Source of the DNA: Kribbella sp. ALI-6-A
GTDB taxonomy: Bacteria > Actinomycetota > Actinomycetes > Propionibacteriales > Kribbellaceae
Direction of reading: 5' to 3'
NCBI RefSeq assembly: GCF_001984195.1
Contig: NZ_MTQN01000010.1
Location: 992,001-1,056,000, forward strand
DNA length: 64,000 nucleotides
Part shown: one piece after another, positions 53,238-63,388 of the stretch
Layout: the number at the start of each line of letters is the position of its first letter
Numbering within the stretch: position 1 is the first letter of the stretch
Made by a program: the position numbers and the translations under genes
Notes under the pieces: generated by a model
What the model was told of the DNA's origin: nothing
Database searches by the model: none
The model's input: only the letters and a program-made list of their open reading frames with translations

Positions 53238-54432
53238 ACAGAAGCTGACCGTCGTCGGCGTCGGTGCGGACGGGTGGGACGGGCTCTCGCCGGTCGCGCG
53301 CCAGGCGGTCGAGGATGCCGAAGTGGTGATGGGCAGCGCCCGGCAGTTGGAACTCGTGCCGGTGACGGCCGCGGAGAAAATCGCCTGGCCGTCGCCGCTG
53401 TCGGAGTCGCTGCCCGGACTACTGGCGACACACGGGGCCCGGAAGATCTGCGTCCTGGCGAGCGGTGACCCGACCTTCCACGGCATCGGTACGACACTCA
53501 CGCGGCTGCTCGGTGCCGACGCGGTGCACGTGATCCCGCACCCGTCGAGTGTTTCGCTGGCCTGCGCGCGACTCGGGTGGCCGCAGGACCAGGTCGAGGT
53601 GATCAGTCTGGTCGGGCATCCGCTCGAGCTGGTCCATCCGCACGTCCAGCCGGGCCGGCGGCTCGTCGTACTGAGTTGGGGATCGCACACTCCGGGAGAA
53701 GTCGCCAAGCTGCTCACCGAGCGCGGGTACGGCGGCTCGGAGTTCACGGTGCTGGAGCAGCTCGGCTCGCCCGACGAAACCGTCCGGACCACGTCCGCCC
53801 GCGACTGGGACCACCAGGTCAACGCGCTCAACGTCATCGGGATCGTCTGCCAACCGGACGCCGGTGCGCCGTTGCTGCCGACGAGCCCCGGTCTGCCCGA
53901 CGACGCGTACGAGAGCGACGGCCAGCTGACCAAGCGGGAAGTCCGCGCCATCACTTTGTCGCGGCTCGCCCCGGTCCCCGGTCAGTTGCTGTGGGACGTC
54001 GGCGGCGGCGCGGGCAGCATCGCCATCGAGTGGACCCGGCACCATCCGAGCTGCCGGGCGGTCGCGATCGAGCGCGATCCGGACCGGGCCAAGAGACTCG
54101 ACCGCAACGCAGCCGCCCTCGGGGTGGTCGTCCGGACCGTCGTCGGCGCGGCCCCGCAAGCACTGGCCGACCTCGATACGCCGGACGCGATCTTCATCGG
54201 CGGCGGCGGCACGAAGCCCGGCGTGATCGAGACCTGCTGGGACGCCCTCGCGCCCGGCGGCCGCCTGGTGATGAACGGCGTCACGCTGGAGACCGAGACC
54301 TTGATCGCCCGCTGGTACGCCGAACTCGGTGGCGACCTGGTCCGCCTGTCGGTGCAGCGCGCCTCGCCCGTCGGCGGCATGACCGGCTGGCGCCCAGCGA
54401 TGCCCGTGACGATCTGGAGCGTGACCAAGTGA
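53230..54432 (+). CDS. cobL: Precorrin-6Y C5,15-methyltransferase (decarboxylating) CobL
   Basis: 400 residues: an N-terminal tetrapyrrole methylase (CbiE) domain ([27 protein letters not shown]) and a C-terminal CbiT domain with SAM-binding [16 protein letters not shown]. It methylates C5 and C15 and decarboxylates the acetate chain in cobalamin synthesis. It is followed by cobM with a GTGA overlap. Confidence 0.92.
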   Translation: MREQKLTVVGVGADGWDGLSPVARQAVEDAEVVMGSARQLELVPVTAAEKIAWPSPLSESLPGLLATHGARKICVLASGDPTFHGIGTTLTRLLGADAVHVIPHPSSVSLACARLGWPQDQVEVISLVGHPLELVHPHVQPGRRLVVLSWGSHTPGEVAKLLTERGYGGSEFTVLEQLGSPDETVRTTSARDWDHQVNALNVIGIVCQPDAGAPLLPTSPGLPDDAYESDGQLTKREVRAITLSRLAPVPGQLLWDVGGGAGSIAIEWTRHHPSCRAVAIERDPDRAKRLDRNAAALGVVVRTVVGAAPQALADLDTPDAIFIGGGGTKPGVIETCWDALAPGGRLVMNGVTLETETLIARWYAELGGDLVRLSVQRASPVGGMTGWRPAMPVTIWSVTK

Positions 54433-55169
54433 CCGTCCACTTCATCGGTGCCGGGCCCGGCGCGGCCGACCTGATCACCGTGCGCGGCCGCGACCTGATC
54501 GCGAACTCACCCGTCTGCCTGTACGCCGGTGCGCTGGTCCCGGTCGAACTGCTCGACCACTGCCCGCCTGCCGCTCGCAAGGTCGACACGGCCAATCTCG
54601 ACCTCGACCAGATCGTCGCCGAACTGGCCGCCGCGCACGAGCAGGGCCTCGACGTCGCGCGGCTGCACTCCGGCGACCCGTCGGTCTTCTCCGCGATGGC
54701 CGAGCAGATGCGGCGGCTCGACGCGCTCGGCATCCCGTACGACGTGACGCCCGGCGTACCGGCGTACGCGGCGGCCGCGGCGAGTCTCGGCCGCGAACTG
54801 ACCGTGCCGGAGGTCGGCCAGACGGTGATCCTGACCCGCGTCGGCGGCCGGGCGACGGCGATGCCGCCGGGGGAGGACCTGGCCACGCTCGGCGCGAGCC
54901 GCGGCACGATGGTGCTGCACCTGGCCGTTCAGCAGATCGAGCGACTCGTCGAGGAGCTGATCCCGAACTACGGCGAGGACTGCCCGGTCGCGGTCGTCGC
55001 GCGCGCCAGCCGTCCGGACGAGCTGGTCCTGCGCGGGACGCTGGCCGGTATCGCCGAGCAGGTCCACGCGGCCGGCGTACGGCGGACGGCGGTGGTGATC
55101 GTCGGGCGAACACTTGCCGCCGACAACTTTCCCGACAGTCACCTGTACTCGACGACGCGGGCCCGCTAG
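54429..55169 (+). CDS. cobM: Precorrin-4 C11-methyltransferase CobM
   Basis: 246 residues from a GTG. Tetrapyrrole methylase: [70 protein letters not shown]. It methylates C11 of precorrin-4. It ends 4 bp into a converging lipoprotein gene. Confidence 0.93.
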   Translation: MTVHFIGAGPGAADLITVRGRDLIANSPVCLYAGALVPVELLDHCPPAARKVDTANLDLDQIVAELAAAHEQGLDVARLHSGDPSVFSAMAEQMRRLDALGIPYDVTPGVPAYAAAAASLGRELTVPEVGQTVILTRVGGRATAMPPGEDLATLGASRGTMVLHLAVQQIERLVEELIPNYGEDCPVAVVARASRPDELVLRGTLAGIAEQVHAAGVRRTAVVIVGRTLAADNFPDSHLYSTTRAR

Positions 55170-55828
55170 CCGATCCAGACGACGATGCCGGTCAGCCCGT
55201 GCAGGACGCTGGCGACCCCGGCGCGGATCGCCGCGCCGGCGCGTTCGGGCGTGAACGACGCGGGGTCGTAGGTCGACGACATCCCGAGCCCTTCGCCGCG
55301 GTACGCCGCGCCGGTCCAGTCCGCGGCGGTGACGTTGTGCGTGGGCTCGGCCAGTTCGGCGCCGACCACCAGGAACTGCTGGTCGAGATGGTTCGCGGTG
55401 ACCAGTGCGAGCGGATCGATCAGACTGTTGCCCGCAGCCACGATCAGGTCGGGCCTCAGCCCCAGCGCGTCGGTGATCCGGTCGATCCGGTGCGCGGGAT
55501 CGTCGGCCGTGATCGTCTTCAGGTCGACCTTCTCGGCCTTCGCCCAGGACGTCACCGCGTCGGTCAGCGTCTTGGTCTGGGCGTCGCCACCGGCTGACAG
55601 CAGCACGACCCGGTAGCCCTTCGACGGATGCACGCCGTCCCACGATCCGGGCTTCGGCGTGACCGTGGCCTCCGGCGTCGGCGGCGCCTTCGGGTCCACG
55701 AAGCCGTTGCCCAGAGCACCGACCGGGCTGGGCGCGACCCGCGGACCGGCCCAGTCGTCGTTCGCCCCACACCCCGTGAGGGCGACGGTGAGAGCGAGCA
55801 CGATCGTCGCGGCGAGACGCGGACGCAA
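55166..55828 (-). CDS. Lipoprotein, BMP/periplasmic-binding-like
   Basis: 220 residues from a TTG with GGAGGA six bases before. The lipobox ALTGC anchors it outside. The body resembles the ABC 'basic membrane protein' (PnrA/Med) fold: [51 protein letters not shown]. Ligand unknown. It ends inside the cobM stop; its 5' neighbour is a divergent HupE-type gene. Confidence 0.65.
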   Translation of the reverse strand: MRPRLAATIVLALTVALTGCGANDDWAGPRVAPSPVGALGNGFVDPKAPPTPEATVTPKPGSWDGVHPSKGYRVVLLSAGGDAQTKTLTDAVTSWAKAEKVDLKTITADDPAHRIDRITDALGLRPDLIVAAGNSLIDPLALVTANHLDQQFLVVGAELAEPTHNVTAADWTGAAYRGEGLGMSSTYDPASFTPERAGAAIRAGVASVLHGLTGIVVWIG

Positions 55829-55980
55829 GAGATCCTCCGAGGCGGAGACGGGAGTTGGTCGGCACCCTTCCTACCCCATCGGCGGGCGTCGTCCGGGCCC
55901 GGTCGCGAGATGTTCGGCCGCGGTCCGCCGGTCGTTCATCCGCGCGGGGCAGCGTGCGGCCGACCAGGAAAGAAGGCCCC

Positions 55981-57204
55981 ATGCCCACCCGCAACCGTCC
56001 GTCCGCCCTCGCTCGCGCAGCGTACGCCGCGATCCTGCTCGCCGTCCTGGGCCTCGCCCTCGGTGCCGCTCCCGCCGCGGCCCACGGCTTCAGCTCGACC
56101 GTGTACGCCGACCTGACCGCGCCCGAGCGTGGACACGTCCGGGCCGAACTCGGCCTCGAGTACGACCTGCTGGTGGTCTCCACCGCAGACGCCGAGAAGG
56201 ACGACGCGCTGTTCCGCGAGGGCACCGCCGCCTTCGACGCCCGCGACACCGCTCGCCAGGCCACCGCGCTGACCGGCCACACCCGATCGGTCGTCGGCTA
56301 CGTGAGCAAGCGATTCGCCGTCACGGCGCAAGGCCAGGCCTGCAAGCCGAGCCAAGCCGGCGGTTACACGATGACCGAGCGCGACGGCGTCCCGTACGCG
56401 CTGCTCGTGCTCGACTACGCCTGTCCGGAGCCGGCCGAGGCGCACGAGATCCGCAGCACGCTCTTCGGCGACGACGAGGGCTATGTGCGCGACACGAAGA
56501 CGATCCTCACCTATGACCTCGACCTGAAGTCGGGTAGTGCGGCACTCGACACGCAGCGGCCGGCGTTCTCGACCCAGCAGTCCTGGACCGAGCGGTTCTG
56601 GGACTTCTTCCGGCTCGGCGCCGAGCACCTGCTGACCGGCCTCGACCACATCCTCTTCCTGCTCGCGCTGATCGCGGGATCGCGGCGGCTGCGCGAGATC
56701 GTGCTGGCGGCGACGTCGTTCACGGTGGCCCACTCGGTCACGTTCGTGCTCGCCGCGCTCGGGCTGGTGAAGGTGCCCGCGTCGTTCGTCGAGCCGGTGA
56801 TCGCGCTGTCGATCGCGGTCGTCGCGGGCTGGCATCTGTGGCGGCTGCGGCAGCGCGGGCTGCATGCCGGCGAGCTGGACACGATCCGCAACCGGCACTT
56901 CAGCCTTGATCGGGCGGGCTGGATCCGGCTCGGTGTCGTGTTCTGCTTCGGGCTCGTGCACGGGCTGGGGTTCGCCAGTGCGCTGGGCATCGACGCGGCC
57001 TGGTCCTGGCAGTTGCTGTGGTCGCTGCTGGTCTTCAACGTCGGCCTCGAAGCGGTCCAGCTGTCGCTGATCGGGCTGGTCTTCCCGGTGCTCGCGCTGC
57101 TGCGACGCCGAAGGCCGACCACCGCGCTGTGGGTGACCGGCGCGCTGTCGGCGGGGGTGGCCGTGGCGGGCCTGGTGTGGTTCGTCCAGCGGGTCACAAA
57201 TTGA
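55981..57204 (+). CDS. HupE/UreJ-family membrane protein with extracytoplasmic domain
   Basis: 407 residues from the ATG at 55981 (AAGAAGG upstream). Signal peptide, mature N-terminus near AHGFS, about 170 residues outside, then six or seven membrane helices. The first opens with GAEHLLTGLDHILFL, the ExH/DH motif of HupE/UreJ nickel- or cobalt-carrying proteins. It might take up cobalt for the cob genes around it; that link is inference. Confidence 0.8.
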   Translation: MPTRNRPSALARAAYAAILLAVLGLALGAAPAAAHGFSSTVYADLTAPERGHVRAELGLEYDLLVVSTADAEKDDALFREGTAAFDARDTARQATALTGHTRSVVGYVSKRFAVTAQGQACKPSQAGGYTMTERDGVPYALLVLDYACPEPAEAHEIRSTLFGDDEGYVRDTKTILTYDLDLKSGSAALDTQRPAFSTQQSWTERFWDFFRLGAEHLLTGLDHILFLLALIAGSRRLREIVLAATSFTVAHSVTFVLAALGLVKVPASFVEPVIALSIAVVAGWHLWRLRQRGLHAGELDTIRNRHFSLDRAGWIRLGVVFCFGLVHGLGFASALGIDAAWSWQLLWSLLVFNVGLEAVQLSLIGLVFPVLALLRRRRPTTALWVTGALSAGVAVAGLVWFVQRVTN

Positions 57205-57240
57205 TTGAGTCCGAATATATTTGGCGGCGGGGAAACGGAT

Positions 57241-57262
57241 GTTCACCGCTGGTCCATCCGTC
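57241..57262 (+). promoter_or_regulatory. Possible PHO box
   Basis: Two successive 11-bp units, GTTCACCGCTG and GTCCATCCGTC, resembling the direct repeats bound by PhoP in Streptomyces (GTTCACC core). It lies 55 bp before a secreted phosphoesterase ATG. The second unit matches less well. Confidence 0.4.
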
Positions 57263-57316
57263 GCGAGGAAGTTGGCGCAGCAACTACTTCTCGGACCTGA
57301 AACGGACGGAACCTCG

Positions 57317-58858
57317 ATGAAGTTCAATCAGTGGAAGCAGGTCCGCCTGCGCGGAGCTGCTGGACGCCGCCTGGCGCTGGCCGCGGTGGCGGTGGTGGGG
57401 GTTTCCACAGCGTTCGGTGGTGGTCTCGCGACCGCCGCCCCCAGCAAGCCCGCCGACGGTGAGGCGGTCGCGGTCTCGCGCATCGTGCTCGGCGTCGGCG
57501 CCAAGGAGAACCAGCGGGTGCTCAGCTGGTACTCCTCGACCAACGCCGGCCAGCTGGTCCAGGTCGTGCCGGCCTCGAAACTGGTCAAGGGCCAGTTCCC
57601 GAAGAACGTGACCTCGTTCCCGGCCACCGTCACGGCCAACGCCGTCAACGGCGGGTTCAACGCGCACGCGACGATCGACGGCCTCAAGCAGCGGCAGAAG
57701 TACGCCTACCGGGTCGGCAACGCCGGGCACTGGTCGCCGACGTACACCTTCCAGACCCAGGACTTCAAGGGCGATTTCAGCTTCCTGTTCTTCGGTGACC
57801 CGCAGATCGGCTCGTCCGGCGACACCGCCAAGGACGGCGCCGGCTGGGCCGACACCCTGAACGTCGCGCTGACCGCGAACCCGAAGGCCGAGCTGCTGGT
57901 TTCCGGTGGCGACCAGGTCGAGAGCGCGAACGTCGAGAGCCAGTGGGACGCGTTCCTCGGCTCCGACAAGCTGCGCCAGTACCCGTGGGCCGCGACGATC
58001 GGCAACCACGACGTCGGCGGCAAGGCCTACGAGCAGCACTTCTGGACGCCGAACACCGACCGCTCCACGCCGTACTACAACGGCGACCAGGCGGTCCGCT
58101 CCGGCGGTGACTACTGGTACCTGTACAAGGACGTGCTGTTCATCGACCTGAACAGCAACGCCTACGCCAACGGCTCGGACGCCGCGCACATCGGCTACGT
58201 GACCAACGTCGTCAACACCTACGGCGCCAAGGCGAAGTACACCGTGCTGGTCTACCACCACTCGATCTACTCGCCGGCCAGCCACGCGAACGACGGCGAC
58301 AACCAGCTGCGCCGCCAGGACTTCCCGACCGCCTTCTCCCAGCTCGGCGTCGACCTGGTCCTGCAGGGGCACGACCACAGCTACTCGCGCAGCTACCAGA
58401 TCAAGAACGGCAAGAAGGCCAATCCGGCCGAGCAGCCGGGCGCGACCCAGGTCACCCAGGGCCCCGGCGGCGTCGTCTACGTGACGGCCAACTCCGCCTC
58501 GGGCTCGAAGTACTACGACCTGACCAAGCCCGACGTCACCAAGGACCCGAACTACGGTCCGGACCCGCTGAACCCGAAGAACCACTGGGCCAACTCGGTG
58601 GAGAACCAGGAGCACGTCCGGACCTACGTCCGGGTGCAGGTCAAGGACGACAAGCTGGTCGTCGAGAACCTGCGCAGCGGCACCTGCGCGGCGCCGAACG
58701 CGGCCGTCGAGCTCGGGCAGGAGTCGTGGTGCGGACCGGACAGCGGCGCCACCCCGGCCGCGCCGGTCGGCTCGGTCGTCGACAAGGTTGCCATCCACAC
58801 CTACAAGGGTGGCAAGGGCAACAACAAGGTTGCCGCTGACACCAACTGGCTCCGCTGA
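57317..58858 (+). CDS. Secreted purple-acid-phosphatase-like metallophosphoesterase
   Basis: 513 residues from the ATG at 57317. Signal with AxA near residue 35-37, an N-terminal fibronectin-like domain as in purple acid phosphatases (KYAYRVGNAGHWSPTYTFQT), then the catalytic domain: FFGDPQIG, SGGDQVE, IGNHD, VYHHSIYS and GHDHSY, the five conserved metal motifs. It hydrolyses phosphate esters outside the cell. A terminator follows at 58908. Confidence 0.9.
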   Translation: MKFNQWKQVRLRGAAGRRLALAAVAVVGVSTAFGGGLATAAPSKPADGEAVAVSRIVLGVGAKENQRVLSWYSSTNAGQLVQVVPASKLVKGQFPKNVTSFPATVTANAVNGGFNAHATIDGLKQRQKYAYRVGNAGHWSPTYTFQTQDFKGDFSFLFFGDPQIGSSGDTAKDGAGWADTLNVALTANPKAELLVSGGDQVESANVESQWDAFLGSDKLRQYPWAATIGNHDVGGKAYEQHFWTPNTDRSTPYYNGDQAVRSGGDYWYLYKDVLFIDLNSNAYANGSDAAHIGYVTNVVNTYGAKAKYTVLVYHHSIYSPASHANDGDNQLRRQDFPTAFSQLGVDLVLQGHDHSYSRSYQIKNGKKANPAEQPGATQVTQGPGGVVYVTANSASGSKYYDLTKPDVTKDPNYGPDPLNPKNHWANSVENQEHVRTYVRVQVKDDKLVVENLRSGTCAAPNAAVELGQESWCGPDSGATPAAPVGSVVDKVAIHTYKGGKGNNKVAADTNWLR

Positions 58859-58907
58859 GACCTGAGAGAACGCGGTCGGCTCGCTTCGGTGCGCTGACCA
58901 ACCTCTG

Positions 58908-58933
58908 GTGGGGCGGGCGGGGGCCCGCTCCAC
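58908..58933 (+). terminator. GC-rich stem-loop after the phosphoesterase
   Basis: An 11-bp stem (GTGGGGCGGGC facing its complement, one mismatch) with a GGGG loop and TTT after it, 50 bp past the stop. Confidence 0.6.
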
Positions 58934-58960
58934 TTTCCGACCTTTTCGAGGATCACATCC

Positions 58961-59911
58961 ATGCGCCCGACCCGTCTCCTGGCCGCCGCCGTACTGGCCG
59001 CCACCAGCCTGTACGCCGTACCGGCCGCCGCCGCTCCCGCCGACGATGCTCCGTGGAGCGTGGAACCGGCCGACAACGCCTTCGGTCCGGACCGGCAGAA
59101 CTACACCTACACGGTCGCACCGGGTGACACGGTGGACGACGGGTTGCTCGTCGTCAACCGGGGGACCACACCGCTCGAGCTCGCCGTGTACGCCGCCGAC
59201 GGCTTCACCACGGACTCCGGCCAGCTCGATCTGCGCCGCAAGGACGCGAAGGCCACGAGCGTGGGGGCTTGGGTTCATCCGGGGCTTGCTTCCTTGCGGA
59301 TCCTGCCGGGCAAGTCCGCCTCGGTGCCGTTCAAGGTGACTGTTCCGGCCGACGCGGCGCCTGGGGATCACATCGGTGGCATCGTCACCTCGGTCGAGCA
59401 GACCGACCCGGCCTCGAAGCAGCCGGTGGAGCGACGGATGGGCGTCCGGATCAAGCTGCGGGTCGGTGGGGAGCTCAAGCCTCAGCTGACGGTGAGCGAC
59501 GTCCACGTGCATCCTTCGCTGGTCGGCGGTGACGCGACGGTCACCTACACCGTGCACAACACCGGCAACGCGACCGTGTCGGCGCGGCAGAAGGCGTCGC
59601 TGGCCGGTCCGTTCGGTCAGTTGCGGGCCGAATCGGGCGAGGTCGCGGACTCGCCGTCGTTGCTGCCGGGGGACTCGTGGAAGGCGAGCGTTCCGGTCCG
59701 CGATGTTGCTGCCGTGGTGCCGTTGAGTGCGGAGGTGACCGTTGTGCCGCTGCTGACGGACGCCGCTGGTTCGACCGCGCCGCTTGCCGCAGTCTCCGGG
59801 GAAGCGCATGGACGGCTCCTTCCCCTGATCGTCCTGGTGGTTCTGCTCGTGCTGGTCGGCGGTGCGGTCGTCGTCCGTCGGAGGGGCCGGCGCGAGATAG
59901 TGGGTGGGTGA
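58961..59911 (+). CDS. WxL-interacting (DUF916-type) surface protein
   Basis: 316 residues. Sec signal (TSLYAVPAAA), two beta-sandwich regions (NYTYTVAPGDTVDDGLLVVNRG, GDHIGGIVTSVE, TYTVHNTGNATV), a C-terminal membrane helix and a RRRGRR stop-transfer tail. Such proteins belong to the WxL peptidoglycan-binding family and display at the wall. Its stop overlaps the cobK start (GTGA), an odd partner. Confidence 0.75.
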   Translation: MRPTRLLAAAVLAATSLYAVPAAAAPADDAPWSVEPADNAFGPDRQNYTYTVAPGDTVDDGLLVVNRGTTPLELAVYAADGFTTDSGQLDLRRKDAKATSVGAWVHPGLASLRILPGKSASVPFKVTVPADAAPGDHIGGIVTSVEQTDPASKQPVERRMGVRIKLRVGGELKPQLTVSDVHVHPSLVGGDATVTYTVHNTGNATVSARQKASLAGPFGQLRAESGEVADSPSLLPGDSWKASVPVRDVAAVVPLSAEVTVVPLLTDAAGSTAPLAAVSGEAHGRLLPLIVLVVLLVLVGGAVVVRRRGRREIVGG

Positions 59912-60636
59912 AGGTCCTACTGCTCGGCGGAACCGGCGAAGCCCGGCGCCTCGCTGACCTCCTGGTAGCCCAGGACATCGACGTCGTGTCCTCGCTGGCC
60001 GGTCGTACGACGGACGCCAGGCTTCCGGCCGGTCAGGTTCGTCAGGGCGGGTTCGGCGGGGTGGATGGTCTGGTCGCCTGGCTGCGGGACGAGCAGGTCG
60101 ATGCGCTGGTCGATGCGACTCATCCGTTCGCGGCCACGATGACCGAGCACGCGGCCGAAGCGGCCCGGCGTACGGGGGTGGCGTTGCTGGTACTTCGCCG
60201 CCCTGGCTGGGACGGCGGCCACGGGAGTGCGTGGCATTGGGTGGAGTCCGCCGATGCGGCTGCTCGGCTCCTCCCGCAGGTCGGTTCGCGGGTGTTCCTC
60301 ACCATCGGCCGGCAAGGTCTCGACGCCTTCGCCGGGACCGGGCTGTGGACACTCGCCCGCTGCGTCGACCCGCCGGAGCCCGAACCCGACTGGTGCACCG
60401 TGATCCTCGCCCGCGGACCCTTCGCGGTGGAGGACGAGGTGCGGTTGCTGCGCGAGCACCGGATCGACGTCCTGGTGACCAAGGACAGCGGAGGCGAGAT
60501 GACGTCGGCGAAGCTCGAGGCCGCGCGGCAACTCGGCGTACCGGTGATCGTGATCGGCCGGCCACCGCTGCCGTCCGGTGTGGACGCGGTCGAGTCGGTG
60601 GACCAGGTCGTCGAGTGGCTGCGGCGCCGTCGGTAG
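59908..60636 (+). CDS. cobK: Precorrin-6A reductase CobK
   Basis: 242 residues from a GTG overlapping the DUF916-type stop. [38 protein letters not shown](EM) and IGRPPLP are the typical CobK segments. It reduces precorrin-6A with NADPH. Its stop TAG is also the start of a -10 element for rpe. Separated from cobL-cobM by 4.7 kb. Confidence 0.93.
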   Translation: MKVLLLGGTGEARRLADLLVAQDIDVVSSLAGRTTDARLPAGQVRQGGFGGVDGLVAWLRDEQVDALVDATHPFAATMTEHAAEAARRTGVALLVLRRPGWDGGHGSAWHWVESADAAARLLPQVGSRVFLTIGRQGLDAFAGTGLWTLARCVDPPEPEPDWCTVILARGPFAVEDEVRLLREHRIDVLVTKDSGGEMTSAKLEAARQLGVPVIVIGRPPLPSGVDAVESVDQVVEWLRRRR

Positions 60637-60639
60637 AAT
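60634..60639 (+). promoter_or_regulatory. -10 hexamer of rpe overlapping the cobK stop
   Basis: TAGAAT whose TAG is the cobK stop codon; 10 nt to the rpe ATG at 60650. Confidence 0.5.
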
Positions 60640-60649
60640 CCGAGGCCTT

Positions 60650-61309
60650 ATGGGAATCCAGATCGCACCCAGCATCCTGTCCGCGGACTTCGCCAAACTG
60701 GCCGACGAAGCGGCGGCGGTCTCGAACGCCGACTGGCTGCACGTCGACGTGATGGACAACCACTTCGTCCCGAACCTGACGCTCGGCATGCCGGTCGTCG
60801 AGTCGCTCGCCAAGGCCGCGAGCCAGCCGCTCGACTGCCACCTGATGATCGAGGACCCCGACCGCTGGGCCCCCGGCTACGTCGAGGCCGGCGCGAGCAG
60901 CGTCACCTTCCACGCCGAGGCCTGCCGCGCCCCGATCCGCACCGCCCGCGAGATCCGCGCCAAGGGCGCCCGCGCCTCGATGGCCCTCAAACCGGCCACT
61001 CCGATCGAGCCGTACGAGGACCTGCTGCCCGAGCTCGACATGATCCTGATCATGACCGTCGAACCGGGCTTCGGCGGCCAGAAGTTCCTCGACGTCTGCG
61101 TCCCCAAGATCCGCCGCACCCGAGCGCTGCTCGACAAACACGGCCTCGACCTGTGGATCCAGATCGACGGCGGCGTCTCGGCCGACACCATCGAACAGTG
61201 CGCCGAAGCGGGCGCCGACGTGTTCGTCGCGGGTTCTGCTGTTTATGCAGCGGACGACCCGAACGCGATGGTCGAAAAGCTTCGCACGCTGGCGCAGAAC
61301 GCCGGCTAA
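60650..61309 (+). CDS. rpe: Ribulose-phosphate 3-epimerase
   Basis: 219 residues from the ATG at 60650. TIM barrel with [60 protein letters not shown] and VAGSAVY, all canonical. It interconverts ribulose-5-phosphate and xylulose-5-phosphate in the pentose phosphate pathway. No neighbour is functionally tied to it. Confidence 0.97.
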   Translation: MGIQIAPSILSADFAKLADEAAAVSNADWLHVDVMDNHFVPNLTLGMPVVESLAKAASQPLDCHLMIEDPDRWAPGYVEAGASSVTFHAEACRAPIRTAREIRAKGARASMALKPATPIEPYEDLLPELDMILIMTVEPGFGGQKFLDVCVPKIRRTRALLDKHGLDLWIQIDGGVSADTIEQCAEAGADVFVAGSAVYAADDPNAMVEKLRTLAQNAG

Positions 61310-61661
61310 CCGGGTTTCTGTACGCCGAGACCGCCCGGCGACGCGAGTTCGCGCGAAGCAGACACCTCCGGCTGAACGGTTGGCAGAGGAGGATGCACTC
61401 GCCGGCCGACGCCCACCACCGACCAACCCCCGCAGACCGGCCATGCGCCGCGGCAGTGGAGCGTGCCTTCCCGCAGACGAACATGCTTGGTCAGTGGTGG
61501 CCTCAGCCACCGCGGACGTTGTCGGCCGCATCGCAGGCGGCGGTCGGGCAGCGCCAACTCTTCCTGACGCGACATCCCTGCGCGGGGAGCGTGGTGGAGG
61601 GCCGACCGGCGAGTGGCTTCTGGGAGGATCAGGGAGCAACCCCGAGCGCGAGGAGTGCGGT
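61310..61661. other. 352-bp intergenic region, rpe to HAD gene
   Basis: No gene is supported. It contains the second copy of the inverted-repeat element (61406-61508) and a GGTGG-rich stretch further on (about 61588-61600) that resembles the right arm of copy A. The ribosome site of the next gene (GAGGAG) lies at the right end. Confidence 0.55.
61406..61508. repeat. Dispersed inverted-repeat element, copy B
   Basis: The left arm at 61406-61427 matches copy A in 21 of 22 positions. The facing arm at 61486-61508 is imperfect (about 19 of 24). The core is unrelated to that of copy A. Confidence 0.65.
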
Positions 61662-62453
61662 GTGAGTGAGCACAAGCCGGTGGAGAGCTGGCTGACGGAC
61701 ATGGACGGCGTGCTGGTGCACGAAGAGCGGGCGATCCCCGGCGCCGCCGAGTTCATCGCGACGTTGCAGACGTCCGGGCGCAAATTCCTCGTGCTGACGA
61801 ACAACTCGATCTACACCCCGCGCGACCTCCGGGCGCGGTTGCTCGCGGGCGGCATCGACGTACCGGAGCGCGCGATCTGGACCAGCGCGCTCGCGACCGC
61901 GCAGTTTCTCGACGACCAGCGGCCCGGCGGTACGGCGTACGTGATCGGCGAGGCGGGGCTGACGACCGCGTTGCACGAGGTCGGGTACGTGCTGACCGAC
62001 CGGGACCCGGACTACGTCGTGCTGGGGGAGACCCGGACCTACTCGTTCGAGGCGATCACGAAGGCGATCCGGCTGATCTCGGGCGGCGCGCGGTTCCTCG
62101 CCACGAACCCGGATCCGACCGGCCCGTCGGCCGAGGGGCCGTTGCCGGCCACCGGGTCGGTCGCCGCGCTGATCACCCGCGCGACCGGCGTCGCGCCGTA
62201 CTTCGTCGGCAAGCCGAATCCGCTGATGATGCGCAGCGCGCTGAACCGGATCGAGGCGCACTCCGAGACCTCGGTGATGATCGGCGACCGGATGGACACC
62301 GACATCATCAGCGGGCTGGAAGCCGGCCTGCGCAGCGTGCTGGTGCTGACCGGCTCGACCGGCGAGCACGAGGTCGACCGGTTCCCCTTCCGGCCGACCC
62401 GCATCGTCGAGTCGATCGCCGACGTCGTCCCGCTGGTCACCGCGCTCGCCTAG
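61662..62453 (+). CDS. HAD-IIA (NagD-like) family hydrolase
   Basis: 263 residues from the GTG at 61662 with GAGGAG upstream. Motif [13 protein letters not shown], motif II VLTNNS, then the large NagD-type cap, motif [11 protein letters not shown] and motif [16 protein letters not shown] phosphatase acting on nucleotide, sugar or glycerol-type phosphates; substrate unknown. It converges with the deacetylase gene, overlapping 4 bp. Confidence 0.88.
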   Translation: MSEHKPVESWLTDMDGVLVHEERAIPGAAEFIATLQTSGRKFLVLTNNSIYTPRDLRARLLAGGIDVPERAIWTSALATAQFLDDQRPGGTAYVIGEAGLTTALHEVGYVLTDRDPDYVVLGETRTYSFEAITKAIRLISGGARFLATNPDPTGPSAEGPLPATGSVAALITRATGVAPYFVGKPNPLMMRSALNRIEAHSETSVMIGDRMDTDIISGLEAGLRSVLVLTGSTGEHEVDRFPFRPTRIVESIADVVPLVTALA

Positions 62454-63226
62454 GGCGGATCGCAGGCCGCCGTCCGGAAGCCGAAGCCGCTCGCCGTCAG
62501 CGTCTTGAGGATCTTCGGCAGCGCCGCGATCGTCTGGGCCCGATCCCCGCCGCCGTCGTGGAACAGGATGACCGAGCCGTTGCGCACGGTCGCGGGCACG
62601 CGGCGCTCGATCGCCGCGACCCCCGGGCGGGTCCAGTCGCGTGAGTCGATGTCCCACAGCACGACCTGTTTGCCGAGTGCGGCCGCGCGCCGGTCGACGA
62701 GACCGTTACGGGCCCCGTACGGCGGTCGCAGGCACCCTGGCGCGAGACCGGTGCGCGCCTGGATCTGCGCGTCGGTGTTCTTCACCTGGCGCTCGAACGC
62801 GGACCACGACAGCTTGCTCAGGTTGGCGTGCGACCAGGTGTGGTTCTGCACGCTGTGCCCGCGCTCGTGCAGCCTCCGCGCGAGCTCCGGATGTCGCTTC
62901 ACCTCGGCGCCGACCACGAAAAACGTCGCCTTGGCGCCGTACCGGTCGAGGATGTCGAGGATCTGCGGCGTGTACCGCGGATCCGGGCCGTCGTCGAAGG
63001 TGAGTACGACGTACTTCGCCGGCAGTGCAGGCGCCGGTGGTGGTGCGGCAGCGGCCTGTCCGGCCGGCTCGTGGGACCTGCCGACGGCGGCAGTGCCGAG
63101 CCCTACGACCAGCGCGACGACCAGCGCCGCGAGCGCGACGGCGGTCGACGAGTTGCGTCCGGGCGGGCGTGGGCCGGACAGATCGAGTGACGGTGGGCGG
63201 CGATCGGGCGGATGACGCAGGACCAT
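62450..63226 (-). CDS. Polysaccharide deacetylase (NodB-domain, membrane-anchored)
   Basis: 258 residues. A membrane helix near residues 29-47 anchors it, then an Ala/Pro spacer and the NodB domain: LTFDDGPD (metal Asp), HTWSH (metal His pair), [15 protein letters not shown] and LFHDGG. It de-N-acetylates a wall polysaccharide, probably peptidoglycan or chitin-type chains, outside the membrane. Confidence 0.9.
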   Translation of the reverse strand: MVLRHPPDRRPPSLDLSGPRPPGRNSSTAVALAALVVALVVGLGTAAVGRSHEPAGQAAAAPPPAPALPAKYVVLTFDDGPDPRYTPQILDILDRYGAKATFFVVGAEVKRHPELARRLHERGHSVQNHTWSHANLSKLSWSAFERQVKNTDAQIQARTGLAPGCLRPPYGARNGLVDRRAAALGKQVVLWDIDSRDWTRPGVAAIERRVPATVRNGSVILFHDGGGDRAQTIAALPKILKTLTASGFGFRTAACDPP

Positions 63227-63364
63227 GTGTCCCCCCGGGACGTTGGTGACCTCACCCGCCCACGATCAGCCGGATCCCGGCGAAGGCCAGGACCCACGCC
63301 GCTTCCGCGTCAACTACCCGGATAGCGGACGGCGTCGGAGCACCCGCGACACGACTGCTGCGAC

Positions 63365-63382
63365 CGCGGCGTCTCCGCCGCG
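63365..63382 (-). terminator. GC-rich hairpin after the ABC ATPase gene
   Basis: A perfect 7-bp stem CGCGGCG/CGCCGCG with a TCTC loop lies just past the stop of the minus-strand ATPase. No T-tract is seen. Confidence 0.4.
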
Positions 63383-63388
63383 CTCGCG

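Noticed and set aside
55829..55980. Cobalamin riboswitch between the lipoprotein and HupE genes
   Set aside because: I could not find the B12-box core or the expected stems; the region is only 150 bp and GC-rich.
54507..56282. Long minus-strand frame across cobL-cobM
   Set aside because: It mirrors the coding frames of cobM and the lipoprotein and would overlap them completely; no domain is seen.
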